Assembly: GCF_002993335.1 (NCBI RefSeq)
Contig: NZ_PVNS01000006.1
Coordinates: 62,001-126,000, forward strand
From: Alkalicoccus urumqiensis
Lineage (GTDB): Bacteria > Bacillota > Bacilli > Bacillales > Salisediminibacteriaceae
Direction of reading: 5' to 3'
Length of the DNA stretch: 64,000 bases
Shown: one piece after another, positions 48,801-56,670 of the stretch
How positions within the stretch are numbered: position 1 is the stretch's first letter
Layout: every line of letters starts with the position of its first letter
Made by a program: the position numbers and the translations under genes
Notes under the pieces: model-generated
Told to the model about the DNA's origin: nothing
The model's input: only the letters and a program-made list of their open reading frames with translations
Databases searched by the model: none

Positions 48801-49372
48801 CAAATCAAAACTTTGATTTCAGTGGTACAGCGCTTGAAGGTTCTACAGTTTCAGTAGAATTCGAAGATGAAGATCTTGACACTGTTACAGTAGACGGTAT
48901 TTCTGTTGATAGTGATGGTAACTTCAGTGGTACTGTAGATGTCACAGAACTGGAAGATATTGATGAAGGGAATATTGAATTCTCTGCCATTTCTTCTTCA
49001 AATGATGTTGATTCCACCCCAGTAACTGGTAACTTTAACTTCGACGTTACACCAATAGTTGTAGGTGATGTTTCTGAAGATAATACTTCTTCAGACGCTA
49101 ACACACTTGTTGCGAGCTTTGGTGAAGAAGTAGGAAACGTAGACATTGTTGACGCTTCTGGAGTAACAGCGGCTGGTTTCGACAGTGTAAACACTTCCGT
49201 TGATAATGACACAGTAACATTTGATCTTGTGGATAGCGACGGCAACGATGTTGACGCTGAAGATAACGACAGCTTTGACTTCACTGTAGAAGACACGAAC
49301 GGTAACGAGGCTGCCTTTACTGCAACATTCAGTGGTGGAACTTGGACTGTAACTGACACTACTACTCCTTAA
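45839..49372 (+). CDS. Main S-layer protein
   Basis: A 1177-residue exported, extremely acidic protein. Signal peptide (residues 1-31, ending PTVSA), three SLH domains (about 32-210; GYPDETFRPGNSMTRAE, GYGDNTFRPNEEISRAE, GYQDGSFRPGNDVTRAE), then long Asp/Glu-rich helical and beta domains. A strong promoter, an optimal ribosome binding site and codon use distinct from neighbours (many T-ending codons, few rare ones) point to very high expression. Residues from about 224 to 478 are colinear with the silent cassette at 60917-61679, at roughly 94 per cent amino-acid identity; the rest is more diverged. Confidence 0.93.
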   Translation: MAYQPKSYRKFLATGVATAMVATAVAPTVSADAHTQFTDVREDGWYAEAISYAVQNDYVQGYPDETFRPGNSMTRAEFAAVITRAADLDVPADSSNNFNDTVDGAWYEDAIAATVEAGIFEGYGDNTFRPNEEISRAEIATVIVNTYDLELQGDAADTEFNDLVEGAWYEDAIKILASNNAVNGYQDGSFRPGNDVTRAEAVTFIYNVETQVVDPAPVVGNVDVTVDGSDATVTAMVEQADSATITINPDEDLDVDALLEELDITAEELEAMLTQEVDVDEDNMVSATFTLPPGTHTATVEADGASNTSEPFTIVADADLSEDIAAAELAISELVALEDVTLRDRASIMAARALVDAILAVDEDAEIAGLEDLEALEAAIADLFEDAAIDDAYFVTTSSFNVEFDGGITGLNEEDFEVTVDIEGEDEFTLTSDEVAVTSNEEGTVYTFVHPDLNGTEGDVTVNFNDEDTVLEYDFTEETVEGIVEDIVAVSASIADAVVDEDGDVDVSAASDEEVEQLAALLNSPALNLENVEEGRTVQYAVEIDDSFISGVPSLQAAIDRVNAEFAETVEELIETLNTTVSQSEFSNALSGLGVAVNEDLLDLSDYFTAIQAAQPQTLQEVRDVVEAVEVAAAEEAFADALAAPTTESVENARDFLLAFLEDNEDRDALLEQLDDLGTLAAINDAIDGDDVDVDALETALGNADIDGFGPLVEDFAELFDDVDAFTSLEDVQAFIDNANADAVADILESLNEDLSDEDVTVADLDDEFDDLSDYLDSSEFALDEFVRLFQGTEFASLEELRAALEEATLTASFNDDVEDFTSLLLELDDEDFFNLGSNGRSDAAAIFAELNDGVSFDSEEQIREALAEAIAVYNERLTAVNEATTIVQTRDALRDAVPNFDRLSNQRQLEIAETFRDATLDEEADGFDEDAGRVLFNSLTGVDNFLNANVDGFDDEDPNTSVSDEIDAALLEDLNEEFTFTTTTTDTNQNFDFSGTALEGSTVSVEFEDEDLDTVTVDGISVDSDGNFSGTVDVTELEDIDEGNIEFSAISSSNDVDSTPVTGNFNFDVTPIVVGDVSEDNTSSDANTLVASFGEEVGNVDIVDASGVTAAGFDSVNTSVDNDTVTFDLVDSDGNDVDAEDNDSFDFTVEDTNGNEAAFTATFSGGTWTVTDTTTP

Positions 49373-49375
49373 TAG

Positions 49376-49468
49376 CAACAAACGAAACGTTGCTCGATAA
49401 CGTTCGCTTCTGAACGGAAACGAGCCGGAGATTCCCCTGCGGGCATGATGCCTGCAGGGGTTTTCTTT
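49376..49468 (+). terminator. Structured 3' UTR and terminator of the S-layer gene
   Basis: GCAAC/GTTGC and GCTCG...CGAGC (enclosing CGTTC/GAACG) hairpins follow the stop. A 12-bp stem CCCCTGCGGGCA/TGCCTGCAGGGG (49434-49460) and TTTTCTTT complete a terminator. The second copy at 63759 keeps the stem through paired changes. Confidence 0.85.
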
Positions 49469-49476
49469 GAACCAAG

Positions 49477-50115
49477 GTGTCGAATTATTCTGTGAAATCC
49501 AGAGTCCCGGTCAACAGTCGACGGCCGGGTGCCTGATCCTCCTGCGTCCAGGACCTTGCTGCAACAGGGTCGGGGCGAAGTCAGGTGAAGTCGTCCTGCA
49601 CGAGCAGGGCGGGGCTCCTTAAAGACGGCTACGGTTAGGAAGACGAATCCATGACGAAGCAGGAAGAGGTAGAGGGCGGTTCGAATGAACCAGGAGTTAG
49701 CCGCTCTCCTGCCGGGGTGCGATCCCCGCGCAGCGATCCGGACAATTGACTGTTAAACGGGTCGTTCTCTTTGCTGGAGAGTGGAAACCTACGGTCGTTC
49801 AACGAAGGGATAGACAGCTTGGAACGTTTGAAGTTCTCTTTTCGGAGCTCGTGCAGGGGCGAGGAGGGAAAGAGAATGGCTGCGGGCCCGTAGTAGCGAG
49901 GAAGCACGCCGTTGGCATGCCTTTGGCAACAGAGGCAGAGGGGAAAACGTGTGGAGCAAAGGGGCCCAGTCTGTGACTGCTCTGAACCAAGAGGTGGGAG
50001 AGCAGGTTTCCCCTCCCGGGGTTCAGAGAATCACTGACGGATCGCCGTGTGCGGTGAAAGCCGCCTGCACGGTGAAGGCCTGACCGAAAACCATGTCGTG
50101 GCATAAGGCAGGAAT
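49477..50115 (+). ncRNA. ORF-less group II intron
   Basis: Domain V is clear at 50042-50075 (34 nt): TCGCCGTGT / GCACGGTGA outer helix, GCGGT/GCCGC inner helix, GAAA tetraloop and a two-base CT bulge on the 3' side, with a CGC triad. Upstream, GGGCCCGTAGTAGCGAGGAA...GGAGCAAAGGGGCCC is the block that bacterial group II introns carry before domain IV, and GAACC...GGTTC (49984-50024) is a short domain IV without a maturase gene. Domain VI probably spans 50076-50115, ending GGCAGGAAT. The 5' end is uncertain: GTGTCG at 49477 or GTGCCTG at 49529. A second copy starts near 63802. A maturase would have to act in trans. Confidence 0.75.
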
Positions 50116-50460
50116 GGGGACACCCCGGAAGAGCCGGCGGTAGGAGCCGGAACCAGCTTTGTAGAGGACGACCTCTTCGTTTTTGATGGTGGAGACGGAG
50201 GTTTCCAGGTGCGGATGGATGTGGAGGACGCTGCAGACGAGCCTTTTCTCGGGTTAACCAGGACGGACTTCACGAATCCGGTGCTGGATGAAGAGACAGG
50301 GTACTACGTCAACTCCGTCCATGATGAAGGAGATGGCCGGTACCGGGTGGTCGTCTATGCCGAGGCTCCGTTTGAGGAACCGACAGACGATGCCGCTCCT
50401 CTTACAATCGATGTGAAAAACACCACCATTTCTACAACCTGGGGCTTTGTCCGTCCGTAA
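50116..50460 (+). CDS. Candidate 3' exon 1: S-layer-type C-terminal cassette
   Basis: An open frame of 114 codons (GDTPEEPAVGAG...) begins exactly after the intron's GGCAGGAAT end and has no start codon or ribosome binding site; stop codon TAA lies 12 bases upstream in frame, inside the intron. The sequence is acidic and beta-rich (DFTNPVLDEETGYYVNSV), like the ends of surface proteins. An internal ATG at 50212 or GTG at 50209 could only give a fragment. It makes sense as coding sequence if joined to an upstream exon by splicing. Which exon is joined is not shown by the sequence. Confidence 0.55.
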   Translation, partial: GDTPEEPAVGAGTSFVEDDLFVFDGGDGGFQVRMDVEDAADEPFLGLTRTDFTNPVLDEETGYYVNSVHDEGDGRYRVVVYAEAPFEEPTDDAAPLTIDVKNTTISTTWGFVRP

Positions 50461-50477
50461 GCCGGACTGTCTTTACA

Positions 50478-50506
50478 TTTGGCACAACATGGCATAAGGC
50501 AGGAAT
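50478..50506 (+). other. Second 3'-splice-like sequence
   Basis: A repeat of the intron end, GGCATAAGGCAGGAATGGGG (50491-50510), identical to 50101-50119 plus flanks. A weak GCC/GGC pairing can precede it, as for a domain VI, but no second domain V is present. Confidence 0.5.
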
Positions 50507-50785
50507 GGGGAAGGACCATCAGAGAGCAGTTTTACGTTCGTGGTTAATGACGACCCGGTGGACGACACCCAGGATGAAACAATCCTGCTGTTTCCGGAAG
50601 ATGAAGCGTGGCGGACGAACGTGAATCAGGTTCGCTCAGGCGCTACGGTGGTTCCAGAGAGTGGTTGGGATACAGGAACGCCTGGGGAGATTACGCTGAG
50701 TTACGTGTTCCCGGAGGGAACAACCATCGTCTACACGATCGTCTCCACCGGCTACCCGGACAAAGAGGTTACGGTGACGTACTAA
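50507..50785 (+). CDS. Candidate 3' exon 2: alternative C-terminal cassette
   Basis: A 92-codon open frame (GEGPSESSFTFVVNDDPVDD...) starts at GGG right after the second GGCAGGAAT, in the same phase relative to that motif as exon 1 (17 bases from the motif's TGG). Again there is no start codon with a ribosome binding site. It encodes an acidic beta-strand-rich end (EITLSYVFPEGTTIVYTI) with no similarity to exon 1 that I can see. The pair looks like alternative ends for one protein. A plain alternative is decayed gene remnants. Confidence 0.5.
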   Translation, partial: GEGPSESSFTFVVNDDPVDDTQDETILLFPEDEAWRTNVNQVRSGATVVPESGWDTGTPGEITLSYVFPEGTTIVYTIVSTGYPDKEVTVTY

Positions 50786-50796
50786 ATGAAAAATGG

Positions 50797-50829
50797 GCAC
50801 GCTTCCTTTCTTGGGAAGCGTGCTTTTTT
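50797..50829 (+). terminator. Terminator after exon 2
   Basis: GCACGCTTCC pairs with GGAAGCGTGC (50814-50823), followed by TTTTTTG. Confidence 0.93.
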
Positions 50830-50864
50830 GCGTTCTACCACTTGAACCGGAAGGAGCACGACTC

Positions 50865-51371
50865 ATGACGACCCCACGCGAAAACCAAACAACTAATAGT
50901 TCAGCGAAGCGCATCAGCCTGGAGCGTATCCAGCTTCTCCGGGAAGGACGTCTGCTTTACGCGGACCGAAAGGTCCGTTCCCCGGCGGACGCGGAGGTGA
51001 TCTTCCGCCGCTACCTGGGTCGGCCGGACCGGGAGCGCCTCGCGGTGCTCACCGTGAATGCGAAGCAGGAGCCGACGAGCCTCACGACCGCGCACATCGG
51101 GACGTTCACGGAGAGCGTGCTGCACCCGCGGGAGATAGTGAAGAACGCCGTGCTGCACAATGCGCAGGGAATGCTTCTCTGCCATTACCATCCCTCGGAC
51201 GATGCAACGCCTTCAGAGGATGACATCCGGGTGACAGAACGGCTGGAGAAAGCGTGCCAGGTGCTCGGCATCGAACTGCAGGATCACCTGATCCTGGGGG
51301 AAGAGAGGTGTACGTCGCTCTACGAAAAAGAAGTCCTCCGACGGCGGGGAGAGAGTTTTGAATCCGTGTAG
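50865..51371 (+). CDS. RadC-like JAB-domain protein
   Basis: A 168-residue protein whose last 120 residues form the RadC/JAB metalloprotease-like domain: His107 and His109 in CHYHPSDDATPSEDD, with the conserved HPREIVKNAVLHNA before it. RadC-domain proteins of this short type are common on plasmids, phages and integrative elements; their activity is unproven. ATG 50865 follows AAGGAG; the longer frame to 50793 runs through the upstream terminator and is rejected. It begins the mobile-element-like block between the two S-layer sequences. Confidence 0.88.
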   Translation: MTTPRENQTTNSSAKRISLERIQLLREGRLLYADRKVRSPADAEVIFRRYLGRPDRERLAVLTVNAKQEPTSLTTAHIGTFTESVLHPREIVKNAVLHNAQGMLLCHYHPSDDATPSEDDIRVTERLEKACQVLGIELQDHLILGEERCTSLYEKEVLRRRGESFESV

Positions 51372-51480
51372 GAAAGAGACACTCCCGACCGTACCTTGGG
51401 TAAACTCTCGACCTTTCTAACCAAAAGCTTTCAGGCTGGGGGAAACCCTGGTCTGGCAACAACCTTTCTCCCCTGCACTT

Positions 51481-51516
51481 CCGACCTTTCTTCATCTAAG
51501 GTCGGGAGTTTTCTTT
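51481..51516 (+). terminator. Terminator of the radC-like gene
   Basis: CCGACC (51481-51486) pairs with GGTCGG (51500-51505), followed by GAGTTTTCTTT. A longer ACTCCCGACC/GGTCGGGAGT pairing could enclose 51382-51509. Confidence 0.75.
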
Positions 51517-51519
51517 AGG

Positions 51520-51890
51520 GAGTGGAAAGTGCCGGCCGACTCAAGAAGGTTCTGATTCCTGATGTTCAAAGAGGAGGTGCTTCAGAGAAAAGCAGCGCGG
51601 AGCAGGTGCTCTGGATTCCAGTGCTTCTCCTCTGTGCTGAGAATCAGGCACTCCGAAAAATAAAGGATGCCACGGTCCCTTGTGAACGAAGGAAGGCAGG
51701 AACCTTGAAAACAGCTGCGCCACAGATCCACTTTGATCCATGAAGAGGCAGGGCCAGACAAAGACGAAAGTTCCCAATGGAAAAACCATTCGCTGAAAAG
51801 CAGGACCCGGGAAGCGCTTTGGACATCATCAATCGGGAGAAGTCCTGAAAGGCAGGGTCCCCAACACCCCCTGTTTTTCAGGAAGAGAGG
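51520..51890 (+). other. Structured non-coding stretch before the recombinase
   Basis: No supported gene in about 430 bp. CTGAAAAGCAG (51793-51803) can pair with CTGTTTTTCAG (51871-51881), with GGACCC/GGGTCC (51803-51808, 51855-51860) nested inside, and an imperfect hairpin folds around CTGGATTCCAG near 51612-51622. It could be an RNA, a recombination site or an intron remnant. Confidence 0.4.
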
Positions 51891-51949
51891 AACTGAAAAC
51901 GACAAAAGTAGAACGACGACGTGCTAGAAGCACGGAAAGGAGACGGATC

Positions 51950-52816
51950 ATGAACAAGGACAACCAGCAGCTGGCGGCGTTTGCCCGTTGGCTGGAGGAA
52001 CAGAACAAAGCGGGCCGGACGGTGGAGAACTACGTGGCGGATGCAAAACGCCTCCTGCGTTTTCGTGGTGGAGAGGCTGAAGCCCTGACCCGTCAGGACA
52101 TGAAACAGTTCCTGCAGGTCATGGAGGAGGAAGGGTACCGTCCGGCGACGATCAACAAAGCAGTCATTTCCCTGCGGATGTTCGACCGGTTTCTCATGGA
52201 GACGACCGGTAGGGAAGCGCCACTGATTCAGCTGAAACGCGACCGGGTGACAGAGGCCCAGCGCGGGATCGACGTGCTTGCCGCAAAGGAAGTGGAGGCG
52301 TTAACTGAAGCTGCCCGAAAGCCAACGGTTTCCCAGCGGGACCGGGCGGTCCTGTTCACGTTCCTCTACACGGGGATGCGGGTGAGTGAGGCCGCGGGGC
52401 TGCAGGTGCGGGACGTGGACCTTCTCCGCCGGATGCTCCACGTCCGGGGCAAAGGGGGCAAGCATCGGGAGGTGCCGATGCATGGAAAGGTGGCCGTGGA
52501 GCTGGGAACGTACCTGGAAGACGAACGTGCGTCATCCTCCCACGCCGAAAGTCCGTTCTGTTTCCTCAGTCAACGGGGCGTACGGATGTACCGGGACACG
52601 CTGAACCAGATCGTGAAACGGATCGGCCTGGAGGCAGAGCTCACGGTTCATCCGCATCTTCTCCGCCGAACGTTCGCGAGCCAGCTTCTGGAGCAGGGAA
52701 CCGACCTGCTTTTGATTTCGCACTACCTGGGACACCACAGCGTGACGGTGTCCGCGAAGTACTACCTGCAGCACAGCACGGCGTTCCGGCAGGAACAGAT
52801 TGACCGACTGCCGTGA
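51950..52816 (+). CDS. Tyrosine recombinase, XerC/XerD-like
   Basis: A 288-residue recombinase with an N-terminal SAM-like core-binding domain (residues 1-95) and a complete catalytic domain: Arg144 (GMRVSEA), Lys in GKGGKHREV, His236-x-x-Arg239 (HPHLLRRTFA), His in LGHHSV and nucleophile Tyr271 or Tyr272 (AKYYLQ). All catalytic residues are present, so it should be active. Its position between homologous S-layer sequences makes it a candidate for moving the element or for cassette shuffling. The ribosome binding site is AAAGGAG. Confidence 0.93.
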   Translation: MNKDNQQLAAFARWLEEQNKAGRTVENYVADAKRLLRFRGGEAEALTRQDMKQFLQVMEEEGYRPATINKAVISLRMFDRFLMETTGREAPLIQLKRDRVTEAQRGIDVLAAKEVEALTEAARKPTVSQRDRAVLFTFLYTGMRVSEAAGLQVRDVDLLRRMLHVRGKGGKHREVPMHGKVAVELGTYLEDERASSSHAESPFCFLSQRGVRMYRDTLNQIVKRIGLEAELTVHPHLLRRTFASQLLEQGTDLLLISHYLGHHSVTVSAKYYLQHSTAFRQEQIDRLP

Positions 52817-52833
52817 AGAAAAGGAGGGAAACG

Positions 52834-52965
52834 ATGGAAAAGCAAACGAAAGGAACGTGGAGACCGGTACTTTTGACCGTGCTCTGGACGCTCAACCTTG
52901 CGGTGAAGTTGTTAGAGGTGTTTGTCAGCGAGTGGGAGATGAAGGAAAAGGAGGCAACCAGATGA
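52834..52965 (+). CDS. Small hydrophobic protein
   Basis: A 43-residue protein (MEKQTKGTWRPVLLTVLWTL...) with one hydrophobic segment, about residues 10-35, and a charged tail. AGGAGG lies seven bases upstream of ATG 52834. Its TGA overlaps the ATG of the next gene, so the two are translationally coupled. I recognise no family; a small membrane peptide is likely. Confidence 0.6.
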   Translation: MEKQTKGTWRPVLLTVLWTLNLAVKLLEVFVSEWEMKEKEATR

Positions 52966-53294
52966 ACTGGGAGGAAGCACAGGAAACGTTGAAAACGTAC
53001 TATTTCCGGGAGGCGGAAGAGGTAACGATCTGGGAGGTTGTGGAGCTGATGCAGGAGGAAGTGGACGAGCAGGAGTTTCCACCGCACCTGCTGGATGTGC
53101 TGGAGGACCCCCTGCTTTTGGGGTGCGTGTTCATCCGAACACGGACGGGGAGAATCTGGCAGCTCCGGCTCGTACTACACCCACAAGGAGAAGGTTTCTT
53201 CGGGTGGGGCTTCGCCTCTTCGACCGAAGAGTGGCTCCCCGCAGTCCACATCCTCCCGAATAGGAGCGTCGTCGAGATCGAGGAATGGGGCTAA
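52962..53294 (+). CDS. Hypothetical protein of the mobile block
   Basis: A 110-residue acidic protein (MNWEEAQETLKTYYFREAEE...) starting at ATG 52962, behind AAGGAGG and overlapping the previous stop by four bases. It has an alpha-helical first half and a beta-rich second half (GRIWQLRLVLHPQGEGFFGW). I recognise no family. The tight coupling to the preceding small protein and the recombinase suggests one operon with a role in the element's biology. Confidence 0.65.
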   Translation: MNWEEAQETLKTYYFREAEEVTIWEVVELMQEEVDEQEFPPHLLDVLEDPLLLGCVFIRTRTGRIWQLRLVLHPQGEGFFGWGFASSTEEWLPAVHILPNRSVVEIEEWG

Positions 53295-53371
53295 AAGCAA
53301 GTTAAATTACACTATTTTCCTAAAATATTTGCTATAATGACAGTTCAATCCGTTAAGAGGGGAGGTTCCCA

Positions 53372-54382
53372 ATGTCAAAAAAAGTAACAGCCTACGAACT
53401 TACGAAAGAGAAGTTTGGCAAGCCGAACCAGCTGGAAAGAAATCCAGAGAGTGAAAAAGTAGAGAAGCAGAACTCGACGATCATTGGCAGCTATAACCGG
53501 AAGTTCCTTCAGAACTTAGATGACCTGTTTTTAGAAGTCGATCTAGACAAAAATGCTTTCAAAAAAGGAAACCACTACTATTTTGAGTGGAGTTCCCAAG
53601 AAATGCTCGATAAACTCATCGAGCTAAGAGGCCCGTATAGAAAGCAGCGCATGAAACCTTTGGAGGAAAGGGATGAAGAAGTGGTCGCTAAAATGTTCTT
53701 CCTCCTCCAAGAGTTTATTTCAAATGAGTTTCAAGATTCGGACCCAGAAGTGGAAGAAGATTTGTTAAGGCGTGTTTTTCTATCTACAGAAGCTGCAGAG
53801 ATAATCCACCTCCGCGAAGATGAACGTCTCCTACGTACCCAGGCCACAGAAGACTTCTCTTGTAATGAGCATATAACCGATACTTTAACATTGAACAACT
53901 GGTACCTTAATCAGCGCCGTGCTTTAAACCATCTTGTGGGGGGCATTCAGGAGGAAATGCGTCAAATTCGGGAAATAGAGCTTGAGGGGTTCAATGACAG
54001 AGATATGAAATTAGCAAAAAACGGTGAGTATGACTTTAAGTCCGATCAACGTATTCCGATGGACTCCACTCATCTGCGAAGAATTTTAAAGATGAAGCCT
54101 GGTCAAGATAAGAAAAACCCATTCTGGGATGAAGTGGAGAACCTGATAATGAGGACAGGGTACGAAGACTTGGAGGCTCTTAAAAAGGGACTAAAAGAGT
54201 TCGAAAGTGGCGACAGTGGGAACCACGATGTGTTTAGAGAGAAGGAATCTCATGCAGATTCCTTTCGAAGTGCTGAAGACGTACTAGATGAAGCTTTAGG
54301 CGCCATTTTAGGAAGGGGAGGCCTCCCGCTCATGGATCTCTACCTGCAATTGAGCTCCGACAAAGAAAGTAGAAATAGCTGA
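53372..54382 (+). CDS. Hypothetical protein, mostly helical
   Basis: A 336-residue soluble, charged protein beginning MSKKVTAYELTKEKFGKPNQ after GGGGAGG. It is predicted mostly helical, with no membrane segment or signal peptide and no catalytic motif I recognise. Its codon use is more A+T-rich than the polymerase and primase genes that follow, suggesting separate origin. It has its own upstream A+T-rich region, possibly a promoter (TGCTATAAT near 53329-53337 gives a good -10), and a terminator. Role unknown. Confidence 0.75.
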   Translation: MSKKVTAYELTKEKFGKPNQLERNPESEKVEKQNSTIIGSYNRKFLQNLDDLFLEVDLDKNAFKKGNHYYFEWSSQEMLDKLIELRGPYRKQRMKPLEERDEEVVAKMFFLLQEFISNEFQDSDPEVEEDLLRRVFLSTEAAEIIHLREDERLLRTQATEDFSCNEHITDTLTLNNWYLNQRRALNHLVGGIQEEMRQIREIELEGFNDRDMKLAKNGEYDFKSDQRIPMDSTHLRRILKMKPGQDKKNPFWDEVENLIMRTGYEDLEALKKGLKEFESGDSGNHDVFREKESHADSFRSAEDVLDEALGAILGRGGLPLMDLYLQLSSDKESRNS

Positions 54383-54447
54383 AAAGCAGGCGGGCTTCAC
54401 GAGAGTGCACCCAGGAATGTAGCAGCAAGCAAGAGGAAACCCGCGTT

Positions 54448-54475
54448 AAAGACCTGAACCCCAGGTCTTTTTTTT
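54448..54475 (+). terminator. Terminator after the hypothetical gene
   Basis: AAAGACCTG pairs with CAGGTCTTT (54462-54470) and continues into a T tract. Confidence 0.9.
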
Positions 54476-54609
54476 AGCGCTTAAAACCTGTTACAACGGA
54501 GAAAATCGTTAGTCCCCAAAAAAATAAAAAAAGCAGGGACTATAGAATCTATGTCCTTCATGTAAAGATGTAATCACCGGCCAGGAAAAACAAAAGGAGG
54601 AGAGTTACG

Positions 54610-56670
54610 TTGAAAAAAGAGATCATGCAAGAAGAGAGTCACTGTCGAATTTTCCCTGATTTTCCTACAGCTGTACTAAAATTGGAACAACCCGGATCAC
54701 AGAGATCCCCGTGGACGACATTGTCGTTGCTTCTTCATCTGACAAGCAGCGGGCAGGGTCCAAAAGACTGGGAGGAGGCATTCCTTCAACGGGAGGGGGA
54801 GCCATTCCTGGAAGCAGCGGCCCGGCAAGGCGGGTGGAACGGAGAGGGGTTGCTTCCTGATTCCATTTCCGTGGATGCGCAAGAGAAAACCATGCGTCAT
54901 CTGGAACAGGAGCTGCGAACAGAACTGGAGAAGAACGGTCTCAGCCGAGCTCTTCAAATTGAAGAGGAAGCACTGCCGGCCATCGTGGAAGTTCAGCGGA
55001 CAGGGCTCTACCTGAATCAGTCCCGGTGGCAGGCTTTAAAACAGCAGAAGGAACAAGAGGTCGAGGCATTAGAAGCAGACATCCGACGATTGCTTCAAGC
55101 CTCGGACCTGAATGTTCAGTCTCCGCAGCAGCTTCTGCAGGCCTTTCGTTCAGCGGAAGTCCCGCTGAGCAGCACGGAGGAAAAAGTACTGAAACGGAAT
55201 AAGAATGGCCATCCTGCGATTGCGCTTCTGCTTCAATGCCGTAAAGCCCGTCAAATTACCAACACGCTGAATCAAAACTTTGCCTCCACGATCGGAGAAG
55301 ACGGCCGGGTCCGCGGACAGTGGAACCCCGTCGGCGCAGTGACCGGGCGCATGTCCTGTTCTAAGCCGAACCTGCAGGGCCTGGGCCGCGAAGTGAAAAG
55401 CTGTTTTGAGGCGGAGCCGGGTCATGTGCTGGTGCAGGCAGACTTTCGTGCGATTGAGCTCCGGGTTTTGGCACACATTGCTGGAGAAGGGACGTTAATC
55501 ACCCTCTTCGAAGAAGGACGAGATCTGCACCAGGAAACCGCAGCACGTATTTTTCAGAGACCGGTCGAAGAAGTGAGCGACATGGAGCGGAAGACGGCGA
55601 AAATCATTACCTTTGGAGTGGTTTTCGGCATGACAGCCCAAGGTCTACAGGGCCAACTGCAGAGCGATGCAGGTCTCCACTACAACGAAATGGAAGCAGG
55701 CATTCTGCTGGAAGCGTTCCTGGACAGCTATCCCAATGTGCGTAGACTGCAGGAATACTACCTGAAGACCGATTGCATTCGAAGCCTTGCCGGGCGGGTG
55801 TGGACAACGGACCACGTCCCCCTTGGGGAACGTCCACGCCTAAACTACCCGGTACAGGCGTCTGCGGCAGAGGGAATGAAACGGGCACTGACGAGGTGCT
55901 ACAACGACCTGAAGCCGGGATGGAAGCTTGCTGCAGTGATCCACGACGAGATCCTGCTGGAGGTGCCGGAGGAGGAGGCAGACGAAGCGGCCACATTTCT
56001 GGAAACGGCCATGGTGCAGGGAATGAGCGAACTGATCCCCACGGTGCCCGTAGCCGTGGAAATCCAATGCTCGCGGCGCTGGCGGGAGGAAGAGCCTGCC
56101 ACCTCTGCCACAGCTGCTACGTCCGTGGAGAACGATAGGATCACTTGCACGACATCAAAATTAGGAGGAATGGACATGAAGGCAGAGATGAATAGCAACT
56201 GGAAGGAAGAACAGGTACAAGCAGAGGAAGAAGCGGTGGAGCAGGAGCTCCTCCCGCACCTTGCGGGAGAGATGGAGGTCTCTGATGATGAAGGTGTGCA
56301 CCGCTTTGAGGAAGTGTTCACAGGGGAGGTCTATCAAGCCACTGTTTCGAACGTAAGCTTTTCTAAAAATCAGAACGAGCCGGGCACTTACGACTTAATC
56401 CTCAAGTTCTCATTGGTCCGGAAGACAGTCCATGCCCCTCTCTCGACGAAGTTCATTGTAGGACGACGCCCAGGACAGCGGCTGAAGGACGCGTACCAGA
56501 TTCTCACAGGTGAAGGTCTGGCGGAGACCCTTCACTGGAAGAGCCTGCAGGGGAAGAACTGTTACATCAAAGTCCAGGAACGGCAGGGATCCAAGTTCCC
56601 CCAAGTGGACATTGTTCCGGGTAGAGAGACGGACACAGCACTGCAAACAGAAGGAGTGGTTGGCCAGTGA
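54610..56670 (+). CDS. Family A DNA polymerase, in-frame fusion to a C-terminal domain
   Basis: A 686-residue protein of phage or plasmid type. The polymerase part (to about residue 500) has motif A with Asp278 (QADFRAIELR), motif B (RKTAKIITFGVVFGM) and motif C with Asp446 (AVIHDEILLEV). No 5' nuclease domain exists and the first 110 residues do not show a convincing proofreading exonuclease. The last 165 residues resemble a small DUF669-like or ssDNA-associated phage protein; an internal AGGAGG (56163-56168) with ATG 56170/56176 could also translate it alone. The start is TTG 54610 after AGGAGGAG. Confidence 0.88.
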   Translation: MKKEIMQEESHCRIFPDFPTAVLKLEQPGSQRSPWTTLSLLLHLTSSGQGPKDWEEAFLQREGEPFLEAAARQGGWNGEGLLPDSISVDAQEKTMRHLEQELRTELEKNGLSRALQIEEEALPAIVEVQRTGLYLNQSRWQALKQQKEQEVEALEADIRRLLQASDLNVQSPQQLLQAFRSAEVPLSSTEEKVLKRNKNGHPAIALLLQCRKARQITNTLNQNFASTIGEDGRVRGQWNPVGAVTGRMSCSKPNLQGLGREVKSCFEAEPGHVLVQADFRAIELRVLAHIAGEGTLITLFEEGRDLHQETAARIFQRPVEEVSDMERKTAKIITFGVVFGMTAQGLQGQLQSDAGLHYNEMEAGILLEAFLDSYPNVRRLQEYYLKTDCIRSLAGRVWTTDHVPLGERPRLNYPVQASAAEGMKRALTRCYNDLKPGWKLAAVIHDEILLEVPEEEADEAATFLETAMVQGMSELIPTVPVAVEIQCSRRWREEEPATSATAATSVENDRITCTTSKLGGMDMKAEMNSNWKEEQVQAEEEAVEQELLPHLAGEMEVSDDEGVHRFEEVFTGEVYQATVSNVSFSKNQNEPGTYDLILKFSLVRKTVHAPLSTKFIVGRRPGQRLKDAYQILTGEGLAETLHWKSLQGKNCYIKVQERQGSKFPQVDIVPGRETDTALQTEGVVGQ

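Noticed and set aside
49535-49980. A maturase or reverse transcriptase gene within the intron
   Set aside because: No frame of adequate length exists between domain I and domain V, and domain IV is only a short hairpin.
50793-50864. Longer start for the RadC-like protein
   Set aside because: These 24 codons run through a rho-independent terminator; ATG 50865 has its own ribosome binding site.
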